This document shows, one piece after another, positions 53,287-63,705 of a stretch of DNA of 64,000 nt (the first letter of the stretch is position 1; each line of letters opens with the position of its first letter). This DNA comes from Acidimicrobiales bacterium (GTDB lineage: Bacteria > Actinomycetota > Acidimicrobiia > Acidimicrobiales > UBA8592). The stretch lies in the NCBI GenBank assembly GCA_013912105.1, contig JACERY010000001.1, forward strand, positions 1 through 64,000. Direction: 5' to 3'. Made by a program: the position numbers and the translations under genes. The notes under the pieces are model-generated. The model searched no databases. It was not told the origin of the DNA and saw nothing but the letters and a program-made list of their open reading frames with translations.

Positions 53287-53925
53287 TTAAGACTCAAAAA
53301 ACGGATTTTCACCAGCTTCATGATCTGTTACATCGACAATCTCTGTTATCTCAGGAATTGCTTCAGCAATCATCACTTCTATACCTTGTCTTAGCGTTGC
53401 TGCGGACATTGCGCATCCTTGACAGCCTCCGCCCATTAGAATGTGGGCTGCTGTTCCCTGCATTTTTACTAGCTCCGCATACCCTCCATGAGCAGCGAGT
53501 GATGGGTTTATATGTTGATCGAGTAATTGTTGAAGCTTTTCGGCAGGCGAACCGGAAAGTTCAATGTCTTCGCCTTCTAACATGCTTGGCCTATTAGGGT
53601 TTCGTATAACTAAACCGCCCTGCATTGGATTACTTGGAAGGTCTAATGTTGCTCCAGTCAGGTCTTCAAGGTTCTCTTTAGGAATTATTACGGCTAGATC
53701 ATCCACGTGATAGATATGGTCATCTTCTGAAGCATCACTGATGTCCTCAAATGATAGATCATAAGAAAATTCTGGGCCGTTTGAACCAGTAATACTGACC
53801 CGTAGGCCAGTTGTTTCAGGACTGTCTTCTTCTGACCGAACTTCACGAACTTTTTCTAATGCAGCATCTGTTACTTCTAATGCTGTTACCGATGGTTCTT
53901 CTAGTTTTGTTTCGTTACCACTCAT
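53287..53925 (-). CDS. Nfu-type iron-sulfur carrier protein
   Basis: A 212-residue protein with an N-terminal A-type (HesB/IscA-like) domain without its cysteines (about 10-115) and a C-terminal NifU-like domain (about 128-200) with the CxxC motif GCQGCAMSA that holds a shared 4Fe-4S cluster. That is the domain order of NfuA. The protein transfers clusters to targets such as LeuC or MoaA, both coded in this window. It is convergent with dxs. Confidence 0.88.
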   Translation of the reverse strand: MSGNETKLEEPSVTALEVTDAALEKVREVRSEEDSPETTGLRVSITGSNGPEFSYDLSFEDISDASEDDHIYHVDDLAVIIPKENLEDLTGATLDLPSNPMQGGLVIRNPNRPSMLEGEDIELSGSPAEKLQQLLDQHINPSLAAHGGYAELVKMQGTAAHILMGGGCQGCAMSAATLRQGIEVMIAEAIPEITEIVDVTDHEAGENPFFES

Positions 53926-54071
53926 ACTCAGATAATACCTGCTCGGAAGAAGTAAACAGCCATGTGTCTACAGTGTTTCACTTGGGATTCTACCTGTTAG
54001 CGCTCAGAAGCGGTCAAGAAGTAACTCTGGCAAAGTACGGTGGCAGTTGAATTGACGTTCTAGTCTTTAGC

Positions 54072-57000
54072 ATGGCCGGCATGATGAGATACTTCAGAAG
54101 ACACGAGGCGTTCTTCCGTCGTGCGGGGATTGCTGTTTTGCTTTTAATATCTTTTACGTTGCGTGTTTGGAATCTCAATTGGGACCAGGGAACACACCAG
54201 CACCCTGATGAAAGGTATTGGAGCATAGTCACTGCAGACCTTATTTGGGAAGATCCTACCGGTTACTTTGATTCACAAAATTCCACTATGAACCCTTATC
54301 AGTCCCAAGATACGTGGGTGTATGGAACGCTGCCGTTGTTCTCAGTTAAAGCAGCAGCTGAGTTTCTTGAAATGGATTGGTTTGTGTCGGCGAATATAGT
54401 CAAGTTTGCAGACGCACTAGGCATCAACCTTCTTGAGTCATCAACCGACATGGAAGGAAATACTTTTCAAGAGAAATTATTTAACAGTCGTTACGAAGTG
54501 CAACTCGTTGGCAGATTACTTTCAGCGCTTCTGGACAGCGGAACAGTTCTTCTTGTCTATTTCCTCGGCAAAGCAATCTTTAATCGGTCAGTTGGTTTTC
54601 TCAGTAGCATTTTACTGACTTTTACGCCGCTACACCTTCAGTACAGCCATTTCCATGGTTCAGAAATTTGGACAACATTTTTTGCTACGACTGTAGTTCT
54701 GTTATCCATATATCTCTTTAATCTTATTTCATCAAAATCTTCCAATGCTCCACCATTCGATGCAGGGATTTTTCTTAGGGCATCTACTATTGGCGCGTTC
54801 ATTGGCATGGCGACCGCATCTAAATTCAATGCATTTCTTATTTTCGCCGCCCCTTTAACTGTCTATGCGCTCGTGTGCTTTCGGAATACTTCAATACGCT
54901 CGAATACGAGAAGGCAAGGAACTTATCGCATAGCAGATTTTTTATCTTTACTTTCGGCGACTGGCCTTTCAGCAATCACATCTTTCCGGATTTTTCAACC
55001 ATACGCTTTTGATGGCTTCTGGAAACTCAGTAAAGATTTCATTGCTGATATAAACTATTTAGAAGCTGTGAACAGTGGGGGAAACTACCCATGGGTTGTC
55101 CAATGGGTTGGACGCAACACACTTCTTTACCCGCTTGAGTCAATCTTTTGGTCGGGCATGGGCCCAGCTATAAGTATCACGGTTTGTCTCGGCTTGGCTT
55201 TGGGCATTAGAGAAATAATTCGTAATCAAAACTTTATTTTGCTTGCACCCTTATCAGCCATTTGTGTAATGGTTTGTCTGGTAGCCCAGCAATTTAATCC
55301 TCTAATACGTTATTTATTGCCCATATATCCAACTGCAATAGTTTTCGGTGGTTATGGCATTTATAAGTTGTGGATATTTGGGAAAGTAAAAGTTGAAGAA
55401 AAGTACTCATGGTCCGTTCTTTCTAAAGCAGGAACAATCTCTGCAGCACTTTTATTATCTGTTTCTATTTTTTGGGGAGCCGCATTTATCAACGGTGTTT
55501 ACAACTCGACTCATCCCAAAATAGAAGCAAGCACTTGGATTAATAAAAACATTGATGCTGGATCAACGTTGACATCGCAACTATGGGATGATTCTCTTCC
55601 TATTCGAGATAAGAATTTCTCAGACAAGAAGTACGGACAAGTGCAGTTAGATCTTTTTCGTCCAGATAGCTGGGTAGATCCCGAAACAGGCGTTTCAAAG
55701 ACTAGCAATCTTTTAAACCAACTAGATCAAAGTGATTACATTGTTGAAGCGAGCAACAGAATCTACGATTCGGTACCGCGGATTCCAGCAAAATATCCAG
55801 CAACTTCAGCATATTTTCGTTCTTTATTTTCTGGAGAACTAGGTTTTAGACAAGTCGCTGAGTTCAAAAATACGCCTTCATTATTTGGATTGGATCTACC
55901 TTCACGCATAACTGAAGAAACTTTCTCTGTTTACGACCACCCGACAGTAACTATTTGGGAGAAAACATCTGATTGGAGTATTGAAAGAGCCGAAGCAATC
56001 TTGAATCCATTCGCCGCTGCAAGAGCTCCCAATCTAGAACCTTCTTCTGGTGCTTGGAATGCCTTGATGCTTGAACCCGAGGTTGCGAAAGAACTTGAAA
56101 GCGGTTCAACATTTAACGAAATGTTCTCTCCAAGCGGAACTTCTGGCTCTTTGAATTGGCTATGGTGGTTTCTCTGGCTTCAATTAGCAGCTTTCCTTGT
56201 TTTACCGTGGTCTTTGCCGCTATTTAGTTCACTCAAGGACAACGGCTACGGCCTGAGTAAGATTCTAGGATTTCTCACTAGTGGACTACTTACATGGATA
56301 CTTGTTTCGTGGGATTTGTTTAAGTTCAATAGCACTACATGCATATTATCTCTAATTATCATTGGAGTCTTCGGGATAGCAAATAGCTATAGGAAGCGCA
56401 AATACCTAATAGACCTAGCTAGAAGTAGCAGAAACATTTGGCTTGTTACTGAAATAGTTTTTACCCTGGCTTTCTTGTCTGTTCTGCTACTTCGCTATAT
56501 GAATCCTGACTTATGGGATTCATATCGGGGTGGGGAGAAACCAATGGAATTGGGTTACCTCACATCAATAGGAAGATCTAGTGAATTGCCTCCATATGAT
56601 CCTTGGTTTGCTGGAGGAGTTATCAATTATTATTACTTTGGTTGGTTTCTTCTAGCAGTTCCAATGCGTACTTTGGGAATACTTCCTGAAATAACTTTTC
56701 AACTTGGAATAGCTACTTTTGTATCGCTTGCTGTAATTGGAGTATGGACCTTAGCAGTGAATTTAATAAGGTCAACTGCAGATTCGAGAATTTCAAACCG
56801 AAAAAATCTCTCATCTTCGCTTATTTTCGGCACACTAGCAGTGTTATTTTTTAGCGTCTTCGGAACTTTTGACGCAATAAGAAGACACCACCAACGGTTT
56901 AGCGAAATTAGTTCCTGGAATTTTTTGTCAGACTGGCCGTTTATTGGTTCACTAGTCGAAACCTTTGGGGGACTTTGGGCATGGGTGCGAGGTACACGTG

Positions 57001-58742
57001 TAGACACTTTTGATTGGTGGGGTCCTAGCCGAGTTAACAGTGGGAATTTTGATATCACCGAATTCCCGTTCTTTACATTCTTATTTGGGGATCTCCATCC
57101 ACATTTAATGGGTATGTGCCTGTTCGCCCTCGTGCTTTGCTTATGTTTCTCGTACGCAATACATTGCCGAAATGGCGAACAGAAGTCTTCGGCTTTAATA
57201 GCAATAGCAACAGGGATAGGGCTTGCTGTTGTTCGAATGACTAACACATGGGATTTTCCAACGCTAGTTTTGATTTCAATTGCAAGTCTGCTTTACGGCA
57301 TTTCCGTTTTCAAGGTCCGCTCTCTAGAAGATAATTACCCCACCTACTTTGGTGAATCTGGATTGTGGATAGTGACTGGATTAAGTCTTTTCGTTAGTTC
57401 CCTCATTTCAGGTGGAGGATTCTTATCTTTTTTTGCACTTTTCGTTGTTTCAGTAGCATGCATAGGGACTTTAGTTAGCTCGACTAGAAGATATCGTCTT
57501 CTTATTCTGCTTCGCCATGTATCTCTGGCATTAAGCATTCACGTAATCGTGATAAACCCTTTTAGAACGCGCAATCAAACATTTGACTTAGGATTACATC
57601 GATCTGAGTGGGTTTCACCTTTCAGTGATTTTCTTTCTCATTGGGGACTATTTATAAGCATCGCAACTGTTTATTTCATAACTATCTTTCTTGAAACCAG
57701 AAAGGGGAATACCGAAAAACTTCCCAGAAAAAAAACTCAGCCGAATTTGATGATAACCAAACGTGTTATGCAACCTATTCTTCTAGCTTTGACTCTACTA
57801 CTTGGCATAACAGTTGGTTGGGCCTTTGCGATCTCAGTCCTAGGGGCAGGAATGGCCTTCCTCTTCCTTATTGAAACGACTCAAGTCAATCCTTCTAAAG
57901 TGGCGAGAATTTTTTCTCTCCTACTATTGACCCTAGGGTTCTTGCTTTTAGCAGGCCCAGAAATTTTAACAGTTAACAATGATGTGGCGAGAATGAATAC
58001 TGTATTTAAATTCTGGTTGCAGAGTTGGATAGTTTTCTCTGTGGCTTCCGCTTTCGCTATCTGGGAGATTTGGATATTTATCAGAGACCGTGACAATCGG
58101 GATCCAAGAGTATTCTCTCTTTCCCGGATTTCCGGTATAGGTTTTACATGCTTGCTTTTAGTAGGACTTACCTATCCCGCCTCATCTTTCGTCCCGAGAA
58201 TTAGCGATCGGTTCTCCACCGCCTATAAAGGGCTTAATGGGATTGCTTACCTCCAAGAGAAACCCCTAATTGTTCGTTATGACAACGGAACTGATGAGCC
58301 TCCATCACAAGTGTCAATCGGCGATGACCTCCCTATCATCCAATGGCTTAGAGAGTCAGTAAAAGGGAGCCCAACAATCGTTGAATGGACAGGTGATAGT
58401 TATGATTGGAATAGCAGAATATCAATTCATACTGGGTTACCTACGGTTCTTGGCTGGTCGTCCCACCAGCGTCAGCAACGACTTAACTACCAGAGCTTGA
58501 TTGCCCAACGAAAACAGGATGTGCAAAGGCTGTATCAAATACCCGATCAAAAATTCGCTACGCAATTTCTATTAACGTATAACGTTCGATACATAATCGT
58601 GGGGACGCAAGAGAGACGATTTGGGGATAACCAGGCTCTACTAGCATTAGATACCCATCCAGCTCTTGACATAGTTTTTGAAGACACATTAAATAAGATC
58701 TATTTCGTAGATACCGAAAAGCTTTGGGAATTGACTCAGTAA
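54072..58742 (+). CDS. Giant polytopic GT-C/Chlor_Arch_YYY (DUF2298) membrane protein
   Basis: A 1556-residue protein with well over twenty hydrophobic segments. The N-terminal part (about 20-650) resembles GT39/PMT-type glycosyltransferases: LNWDQGTHQHPDERYWS has the acidic first-loop motif. The C-terminal part (about 800-1556) shows the YYY family pattern: GGVINYYYFGWF (near 850), FGDLHPHLMGM (near 1005), VRMTNTWDFPTL and ARMNTVFKFWLQSWI, with a soluble end ESVKGSPTIVEWTGDSYDW. This matches TIGR03662 as I know it, found mainly in Chloroflexi and archaea. The family is thought to be a lipid-linked sugar transferase, but no member has a defined reaction to my knowledge. It is convergent with the Agl23-like gene. 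Confidence 0.82.
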   Translation: MAGMMRYFRRHEAFFRRAGIAVLLLISFTLRVWNLNWDQGTHQHPDERYWSIVTADLIWEDPTGYFDSQNSTMNPYQSQDTWVYGTLPLFSVKAAAEFLEMDWFVSANIVKFADALGINLLESSTDMEGNTFQEKLFNSRYEVQLVGRLLSALLDSGTVLLVYFLGKAIFNRSVGFLSSILLTFTPLHLQYSHFHGSEIWTTFFATTVVLLSIYLFNLISSKSSNAPPFDAGIFLRASTIGAFIGMATASKFNAFLIFAAPLTVYALVCFRNTSIRSNTRRQGTYRIADFLSLLSATGLSAITSFRIFQPYAFDGFWKLSKDFIADINYLEAVNSGGNYPWVVQWVGRNTLLYPLESIFWSGMGPAISITVCLGLALGIREIIRNQNFILLAPLSAICVMVCLVAQQFNPLIRYLLPIYPTAIVFGGYGIYKLWIFGKVKVEEKYSWSVLSKAGTISAALLLSVSIFWGAAFINGVYNSTHPKIEASTWINKNIDAGSTLTSQLWDDSLPIRDKNFSDKKYGQVQLDLFRPDSWVDPETGVSKTSNLLNQLDQSDYIVEASNRIYDSVPRIPAKYPATSAYFRSLFSGELGFRQVAEFKNTPSLFGLDLPSRITEETFSVYDHPTVTIWEKTSDWSIERAEAILNPFAAARAPNLEPSSGAWNALMLEPEVAKELESGSTFNEMFSPSGTSGSLNWLWWFLWLQLAAFLVLPWSLPLFSSLKDNGYGLSKILGFLTSGLLTWILVSWDLFKFNSTTCILSLIIIGVFGIANSYRKRKYLIDLARSSRNIWLVTEIVFTLAFLSVLLLRYMNPDLWDSYRGGEKPMELGYLTSIGRSSELPPYDPWFAGGVINYYYFGWFLLAVPMRTLGILPEITFQLGIATFVSLAVIGVWTLAVNLIRSTADSRISNRKNLSSSLIFGTLAVLFFSVFGTFDAIRRHHQRFSEISSWNFLSDWPFIGSLVETFGGLWAWVRGTRVDTFDWWGPSRVNSGNFDITEFPFFTFLFGDLHPHLMGMCLFALVLCLCFSYAIHCRNGEQKSSALIAIATGIGLAVVRMTNTWDFPTLVLISIASLLYGISVFKVRSLEDNYPTYFGESGLWIVTGLSLFVSSLISGGGFLSFFALFVVSVACIGTLVSSTRRYRLLILLRHVSLALSIHVIVINPFRTRNQTFDLGLHRSEWVSPFSDFLSHWGLFISIATVYFITIFLETRKGNTEKLPRKKTQPNLMITKRVMQPILLALTLLLGITVGWAFAISVLGAGMAFLFLIETTQVNPSKVARIFSLLLLTLGFLLLAGPEILTVNNDVARMNTVFKFWLQSWIVFSVASAFAIWEIWIFIRDRDNRDPRVFSLSRISGIGFTCLLLVGLTYPASSFVPRISDRFSTAYKGLNGIAYLQEKPLIVRYDNGTDEPPSQVSIGDDLPIIQWLRESVKGSPTIVEWTGDSYDWNSRISIHTGLPTVLGWSSHQRQQRLNYQSLIAQRKQDVQRLYQIPDQKFATQFLLTYNVRYIIVGTQERRFGDNQALLALDTHPALDIVFEDTLNKIYFVDTEKLWELTQ

Positions 58743-58770
58743 GGGCGTTAATCTCTGGGAATTATTCTAA

Positions 58771-60786
58771 CTACCGGGAAAAAGAAACGTTTTTGCACTC
58801 ACCTTCATAAATTGGAATCTTTGTATCTTGCGGGTTATTCCAAACACCATAGTTTTGAGCTTCTTGGATTACGGATTTTTTAACAAATACATTTCCGCTT
58901 AATGAAGCAGGGCACTGCGAAAGTGAAGAGTCGATGTCCGCCCATGGTTCACGACTCCAAAACCATTTACCCCAACGAGACACAATACCTGGGAATTGAC
59001 TGATCTCTGAAGCCCCAGTATCAAAGTCTGGAACCCACCACCATCGATGGTTGTATGAAAAAATCTCGTAACCAGCTATCTGGAGCTCAATTTTTCCTAC
59101 ATCCCAATAAGGGAGAATCAACAAATCAGGACTTTCCTGAAGTTCTGGAAACAAATCACCTTCTATGACTGCATACGTTGATGTAGGAAAGTCACGCAGA
59201 TACCAGCCATATGGCCAATAAACATCGCTATCTATCACAACGTTTAAATGCTCGCCTGTTTCAGCGAAGTGAGCACGGTCTAAATCAAAGAGTTGCTTAC
59301 TCCAGGATTCTACTTCCGGTGTTGCTTGCCCAGCTTGAACGAATAGTTCTTGAGGTTCACTACCCCGCGTATAAGCCGTAAGTAAACTTTGCGTTGCAGA
59401 GAAAATAAGGAAAATTCCAAAAATCATTGAAAGCGTCCGTCTAAACTTTGATTCCTTACTTTTTTGATAAACAATTTGGAATCCAAGCCCAGCAAGAATT
59501 GCGAACGGGAAAAGTGGGTGAATAACTAGCCACGGCATTCGTTCCGATGCCCAAGAATACATAATTAAGGTTCCCCCAGCCCACCAAATTATTAGCTGGC
59601 CGAACAAGTTTGGCCTCCTAAAAACTCTCCAAATACCCAATACAGCAAGAAAAAGTATCAGCCATTCATAGGCTGATAGAAGCGTTAGGTAGTACTGCCA
59701 ACGAGAATCTCCCCTAAAGCCATCTTTTTGCTGCCCTACCCAATAGTTAAAACCAGCTGTCAACCCATTACGAAGTGCGCTGTTAGGCGCAGCAGCAGTT
59801 TCTGGACCTGAAAATCGCGTAAAGAATTGCGAGAACAAGGCTATGAATAACGTAGCCGATATGAGAACAGATAATATCCATTGACTGAGCGTTGGGGTTC
59901 TAAAAGATCTCACAATTGGAAGTTGAATAATATCTTGATTGCTTTTGAGCATTCTGTAAGAGGTTGCTAGAACAATTATGAGAAATAGGCATATGTACAG
60001 CCCTAATTTACCTATTGTCCTCCCTCCTCCGCTGTTCCCTACCCAAAGGAAAACACCGAGGAAACTTATTAACCCTAAGAGAAGAGTCCACCGGCGTATG
60101 AAAAATATGTGATCGCGATGTTCTGCATTCGAATAATTATTCTTGACAGACGCTACTAAGTTCTCTTGGATCACAAATAGAAGCAAGAACACTCCAAAGA
60201 GGAAAATCATCAATAATACTGATTCTTTTATAGCCATTCCGGTAACAAGTGAAGAAAGTAGAGCAGTTGGATGCCACCACTTGGGTTCATTAAGAAACCC
60301 AAAAAGCGCTGCGACAAAAACTGTTGTTGCTAGAAGGAAAAACATATCTTCCCTACCAAACCTTGAGAAATACAACATGCTGGGGCTAATGAGAAGAAGA
60401 CTGCTGGCCGAAATCGTTCCGACTGGCCCTAAATGCTTTCGCCAGTGCCAAGGGAAGCCTAAAAGCAAAATTCCAGATAAGGCAGCTAATAGTCGTGCGG
60501 TAAAATCTGACTCGCCAAACAGCCAGAAAAAGCCAGCAGTGATATAGAAACGGAGTGGGCCATGATAGATCGGGTTATATCCAGCGTAATTACCATCTAA
60601 GAAACGCAGAGAAAACCAGGCATCTAAACTTTCATCGTGGTGGAAAGGGTAATTTCCTAAAGCAATTAATCTTGTTACTACTCCAGCGAGCAAAATAACA
60701 AAAAATAACCGCCGGAGAATGCCCGGAGCGAGAGTAAAGCCACCCCGCAGTTGCATATTTTTCAAATTATTCTCAAATCTATTCAT
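58771..60786 (-). CDS. Agl23-like (TIGR03663) membrane protein, PMT/GT-C type
   Basis: A 671-residue polytopic protein. NYPFHHDESLDAWFSLRFLDGNYAGYNPIYHGPLRFYITAGFFWLFGESDFTARLLAALSG (about 45-105) is the signature of the flippase-activity-associated Agl23 group, with the acidic pair in HHDES as in GT-C enzymes. About eleven helices follow, then a soluble C-terminal region from 480 on. In haloarchaea Agl23 takes part in lipid-linked glycan handling. The gene overlaps the upstream 645-residue gene by 8 nt, so the two are co-translated. Confidence 0.82.
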   Translation of the reverse strand: MNRFENNLKNMQLRGGFTLAPGILRRLFFVILLAGVVTRLIALGNYPFHHDESLDAWFSLRFLDGNYAGYNPIYHGPLRFYITAGFFWLFGESDFTARLLAALSGILLLGFPWHWRKHLGPVGTISASSLLLISPSMLYFSRFGREDMFFLLATTVFVAALFGFLNEPKWWHPTALLSSLVTGMAIKESVLLMIFLFGVFLLLFVIQENLVASVKNNYSNAEHRDHIFFIRRWTLLLGLISFLGVFLWVGNSGGGRTIGKLGLYICLFLIIVLATSYRMLKSNQDIIQLPIVRSFRTPTLSQWILSVLISATLFIALFSQFFTRFSGPETAAAPNSALRNGLTAGFNYWVGQQKDGFRGDSRWQYYLTLLSAYEWLILFLAVLGIWRVFRRPNLFGQLIIWWAGGTLIMYSWASERMPWLVIHPLFPFAILAGLGFQIVYQKSKESKFRRTLSMIFGIFLIFSATQSLLTAYTRGSEPQELFVQAGQATPEVESWSKQLFDLDRAHFAETGEHLNVVIDSDVYWPYGWYLRDFPTSTYAVIEGDLFPELQESPDLLILPYWDVGKIELQIAGYEIFSYNHRWWWVPDFDTGASEISQFPGIVSRWGKWFWSREPWADIDSSLSQCPASLSGNVFVKKSVIQEAQNYGVWNNPQDTKIPIYEGECKNVSFSR

Positions 60787-62716
60787 TTATCTCGCTTACA
60801 TCATAGATTTGGTAACCACCACGGTCATAAACAATCCTGATTCCATCTGGAAGAGCCTGATTTTCTATCCATCGACTCTTTGATCCAGCAAAACCGTAGT
60901 TTTGTCTTTCTAGCGGGCCAAAGACAACATAATCAGTACCATACTTTGCAAGGCTTACTTTAAAATCATTTTCCTTTCCATAGATTTTTCGCAGGTCCTG
61001 ATCCCGGCTATACCAATCTTTACCAAGGTCATTAAGCCTGCCCGGGAAACCTGAGATAACAGATCTCCCAGTGAGAACTCTGATTGGGTGAGTATTCGTA
61101 TTTGCACTTGCGAAAACGCTACTCGATTTAGTATTTTCTCTTACCCACTCTCCCACCATGAGGTCACTCCCAGATAAATATTCGACTGGATACGGTGAAG
61201 TTGTTTGATCAACTGCTCGCCAAATATCTAGGAAACCAGTGAAAGTTAATGAAAAAATTAGCCCAACTGCAACGAAACATTTCACTCCACCTTTTGATAA
61301 AAGTTTCTCTATTACCTCCCCTACGAAAGGAGCTGCGAGAAGAAGAAATATGATTACGTACTTTGCGTTATTACCGGGCCAAAAGTGCCATATCGCTATA
61401 TTGGGGATAATAAGAAAAGCCAGAATAGGTAGCGCGTGTTTTCTGATTTCCGTTGTAGACCTCAGGATACCCAAAATAGCTATCGGAATAAATACTCCAG
61501 TATTAAGCAGCCAGAACCATAGAAAATTCCACATGTTGGTATTCCAAGAAGACTTGCCGAGCATCCAGAGAAAATGCCATTCTGTCCCATCACGATCTGG
61601 CCATTGCCACAACACGATAGGTAATCCAATAGCGAGCGCCGGTACAAGATATAGTCCCCATTGCTTTCTGCGATGCATAGCTGCCCATATAACTGATAAT
61701 AGGATGAGCGTTCCGAATGCGAAAACATGAAAAATTGGTAATAAACCTGTGAAAAGACCAGCATAAAGATACGCCGGGGAACTTCTCTCTTTACGATTCT
61801 CCCATAAGAGAATTATGACGAAAATTACGGCAGAGAATCCTATCAAAGTCGGTCTCTGAGGATAGAGAAAGCCCGTAACCGCATTGTCTACCCAGTTTCT
61901 ATCGAAGCCATCAAATGCGTAACTTCGAGGAAGATCCCCGAACACGCTGAAACCTTCTTCTGGTAGATCAGTAAATAGAAATCGATATACTGCAGCTGTC
62001 CCTCCGGAAAGCAGAAAAACGAGAACCGCTAACATAGCTGACCGGTGGTTAGAGGTGAATCGCTGAAAACCGAAATATAACATTGGCGGGAGAAAAATAG
62101 ATAGAAAAAAAGTTGATACTTGAAGAGATACGAAAATATCTAGGCCGAGTGGAACAAACATTGCTGCAAACCAATCAACGCCGAAATGGTATGAAAAACT
62201 TTCTCCAGCAGCTGTTGGGAGCTCGGGTGGGAAATTGTCGCTGAAAGCAAACGATGAGGCATAAGCAAGGTGAGCAGACCAATCACCAAATACCGAAAGG
62301 TGAGCAGCAGTTACACCACCACTTGGAGATTTTCCAAATGAAATATGAAGTATCCTCGCTGAAAGAATAGAGCTTATCGCTATTAACAAAAGCACTGGTT
62401 TAGGACATCTATTGTCTCTCCAGCCGAGTTTGAAACGTGTAAGAAAACTTGCTGCATCAGCTTTGATAACAAGCTGGTTTTTAATCAGAAGCGGTGTTGA
62501 ACAGATAAACAAAAACCCGGTTGTGATGAGAATCATTTTCCCATTAACTGAAGTTGCCCAAGCTACGAAAAAGCCGAGCACCGAAACTATCACAGTGCCT
62601 AATAAAGCTCCGAAAACAATGCGTTCCTCAAGCAGAAACGAAGTTGGTATGGCATAGGTGCAGGTAAACCCTATTGCAATAATTGCTAGAAGAAAGAGAA
62701 CTGTAGTTATAGTCAT
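60779..62716 (-). CDS. Large GT-C-like membrane protein, unknown
   Basis: A 645-residue polytopic protein with about twelve helices and a soluble C-terminal part from about 510 on (SSVFASANTNTHPIRVLTGRSVISGFPGRLNDLG). The first outside loop is long (about 125-185) with GDWSAHLAYASSFAFSDNFPPE and SYHFGVDWFA. It has GT-C-like acidic residues but no named domain that I can recognise. The C-terminal end, with short TDYVVFGPLE and YQIYDVSEI, resembles the ends of the YYY and Agl23 proteins. The gene leads a two-gene unit with the Agl23-like gene. Confidence 0.65.
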   Translation of the reverse strand: MTITTVLFLLAIIAIGFTCTYAIPTSFLLEERIVFGALLGTVIVSVLGFFVAWATSVNGKMILITTGFLFICSTPLLIKNQLVIKADAASFLTRFKLGWRDNRCPKPVLLLIAISSILSARILHISFGKSPSGGVTAAHLSVFGDWSAHLAYASSFAFSDNFPPELPTAAGESFSYHFGVDWFAAMFVPLGLDIFVSLQVSTFFLSIFLPPMLYFGFQRFTSNHRSAMLAVLVFLLSGGTAAVYRFLFTDLPEEGFSVFGDLPRSYAFDGFDRNWVDNAVTGFLYPQRPTLIGFSAVIFVIILLWENRKERSSPAYLYAGLFTGLLPIFHVFAFGTLILLSVIWAAMHRRKQWGLYLVPALAIGLPIVLWQWPDRDGTEWHFLWMLGKSSWNTNMWNFLWFWLLNTGVFIPIAILGILRSTTEIRKHALPILAFLIIPNIAIWHFWPGNNAKYVIIFLLLAAPFVGEVIEKLLSKGGVKCFVAVGLIFSLTFTGFLDIWRAVDQTTSPYPVEYLSGSDLMVGEWVRENTKSSSVFASANTNTHPIRVLTGRSVISGFPGRLNDLGKDWYSRDQDLRKIYGKENDFKVSLAKYGTDYVVFGPLERQNYGFAGSKSRWIENQALPDGIRIVYDRGGYQIYDVSEINE

Positions 62717-62898
62717 TTACTCTCCTCTTCTGATCAGAAACCGTCAAGCCAAAGCTAATCCACCAGACGATGTGTTAACGCAACGGAAGAGAAATATTTA
62801 GCTCTTGCCATGCCAAGCACTACCGAATAGCACTAGTCAGCAGTATTGGTTTTGAACTTCTGTAGCAAGTATTGGATATCGACGCTAGCGTTCGGACT

Positions 62899-63705
62899 GT
62901 GCCAGAAGGACACACAATTCATCGTTTAGCTGCTGATCTTAGAAAAGATTTTGTTGGACAGCCTGTTACTGCTAATTCACCACAAGGCAGATTTTCAGAA
63001 AGTGCTGCAATTTTTGATGGAGAGCTAATGCTTAAGTCTGAGGCTTGGGGTAAACATCTCTTTTGCCACTGGGAAAGCGGAAATATTCTTCATATCCACT
63101 TAGGCCTGATTGGTAAATTCCGAAAGGTTGACGAAGAAACTCCCCCACGGGATACGATTCGTTTAAGACTTGTGAACAAAAGCGCCATGTGGGACCTCAC
63201 CGGACCGCAAACCTGTGCTTTGATCGTCCAAGAAGATCTCGAAACAGTTATTTCAAATCTTGGACCCGATCCCTTGAGAATTGGGCTACGAGGTCTTGGG
63301 AAATTTAAGCGTGGTCTTGCTAGTTCGAAAAAACCAATAGGTGCAGCTTTACTTGACCAAAGTCTTCTTGCCGGGATTGGAAACGTTTACCGAGCTGAAC
63401 TTTTATTTCTCTGCGGAATCCATCCGGAAACACCATGTAATAGAATTAACGAAGATGACGCTGAAGCACTATGGGACTGGACAGTCAAACTGTTAAGAAG
63501 AGGCAAAAGGCTTAATCGGATTGTCACCATACAAGAAGAAGATAAAGAAAACATTTCTTCAAAAAGTAAAAAACGCAACAACTCTCTATACGCATACAAA
63601 AGAGCCGGTTTAGATTGCCGACGATGCCCTAGCGAAATAGTCATTTCAAAGCTTGCAGGGAGATCTATATGGCACTGCCCAAATTGCCAAGGAAAAAATG
63701 ACTGA
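62899..63705 (+). CDS. Fpg/Nei-family DNA glycosylase
   Basis: Base-excision repair enzyme. The track starts at 62872, but the GTG at 62899 gives [14 protein letters not shown], in which Pro2 and Glu3 are the catalytic residues and must be at the N-terminus, giving 268 residues. H2TH helix segments ([23 protein letters not shown]) lie near 155-178. The C-terminal zinc finger is [32 protein letters not shown] points to the Nei2-like branch of Actinobacteria rather than Fpg. It removes oxidised bases. Its stop overlaps the hemH start by 8 nt. Confidence 0.93.
   Translation: MPEGHTIHRLAADLRKDFVGQPVTANSPQGRFSESAAIFDGELMLKSEAWGKHLFCHWESGNILHIHLGLIGKFRKVDEETPPRDTIRLRLVNKSAMWDLTGPQTCALIVQEDLETVISNLGPDPLRIGLRGLGKFKRGLASSKKPIGAALLDQSLLAGIGNVYRAELLFLCGIHPETPCNRINEDDAEALWDWTVKLLRRGKRLNRIVTIQEEDKENISSKSKKRNNSLYAYKRAGLDCRRCPSEIVISKLAGRSIWHCPNCQGKND

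Noticed and set aside
56699-57247. 182-residue minus-strand ORF in the track
   Set aside because: Antisense shadow inside the YYY protein, whose motifs (GDLHPHLMG, NTWDFP) are read from the other strand.
61239-61730. 163-residue plus-strand ORF in the track
   Set aside because: Antisense to the 645-residue membrane-protein gene. No motif or plausible start site.
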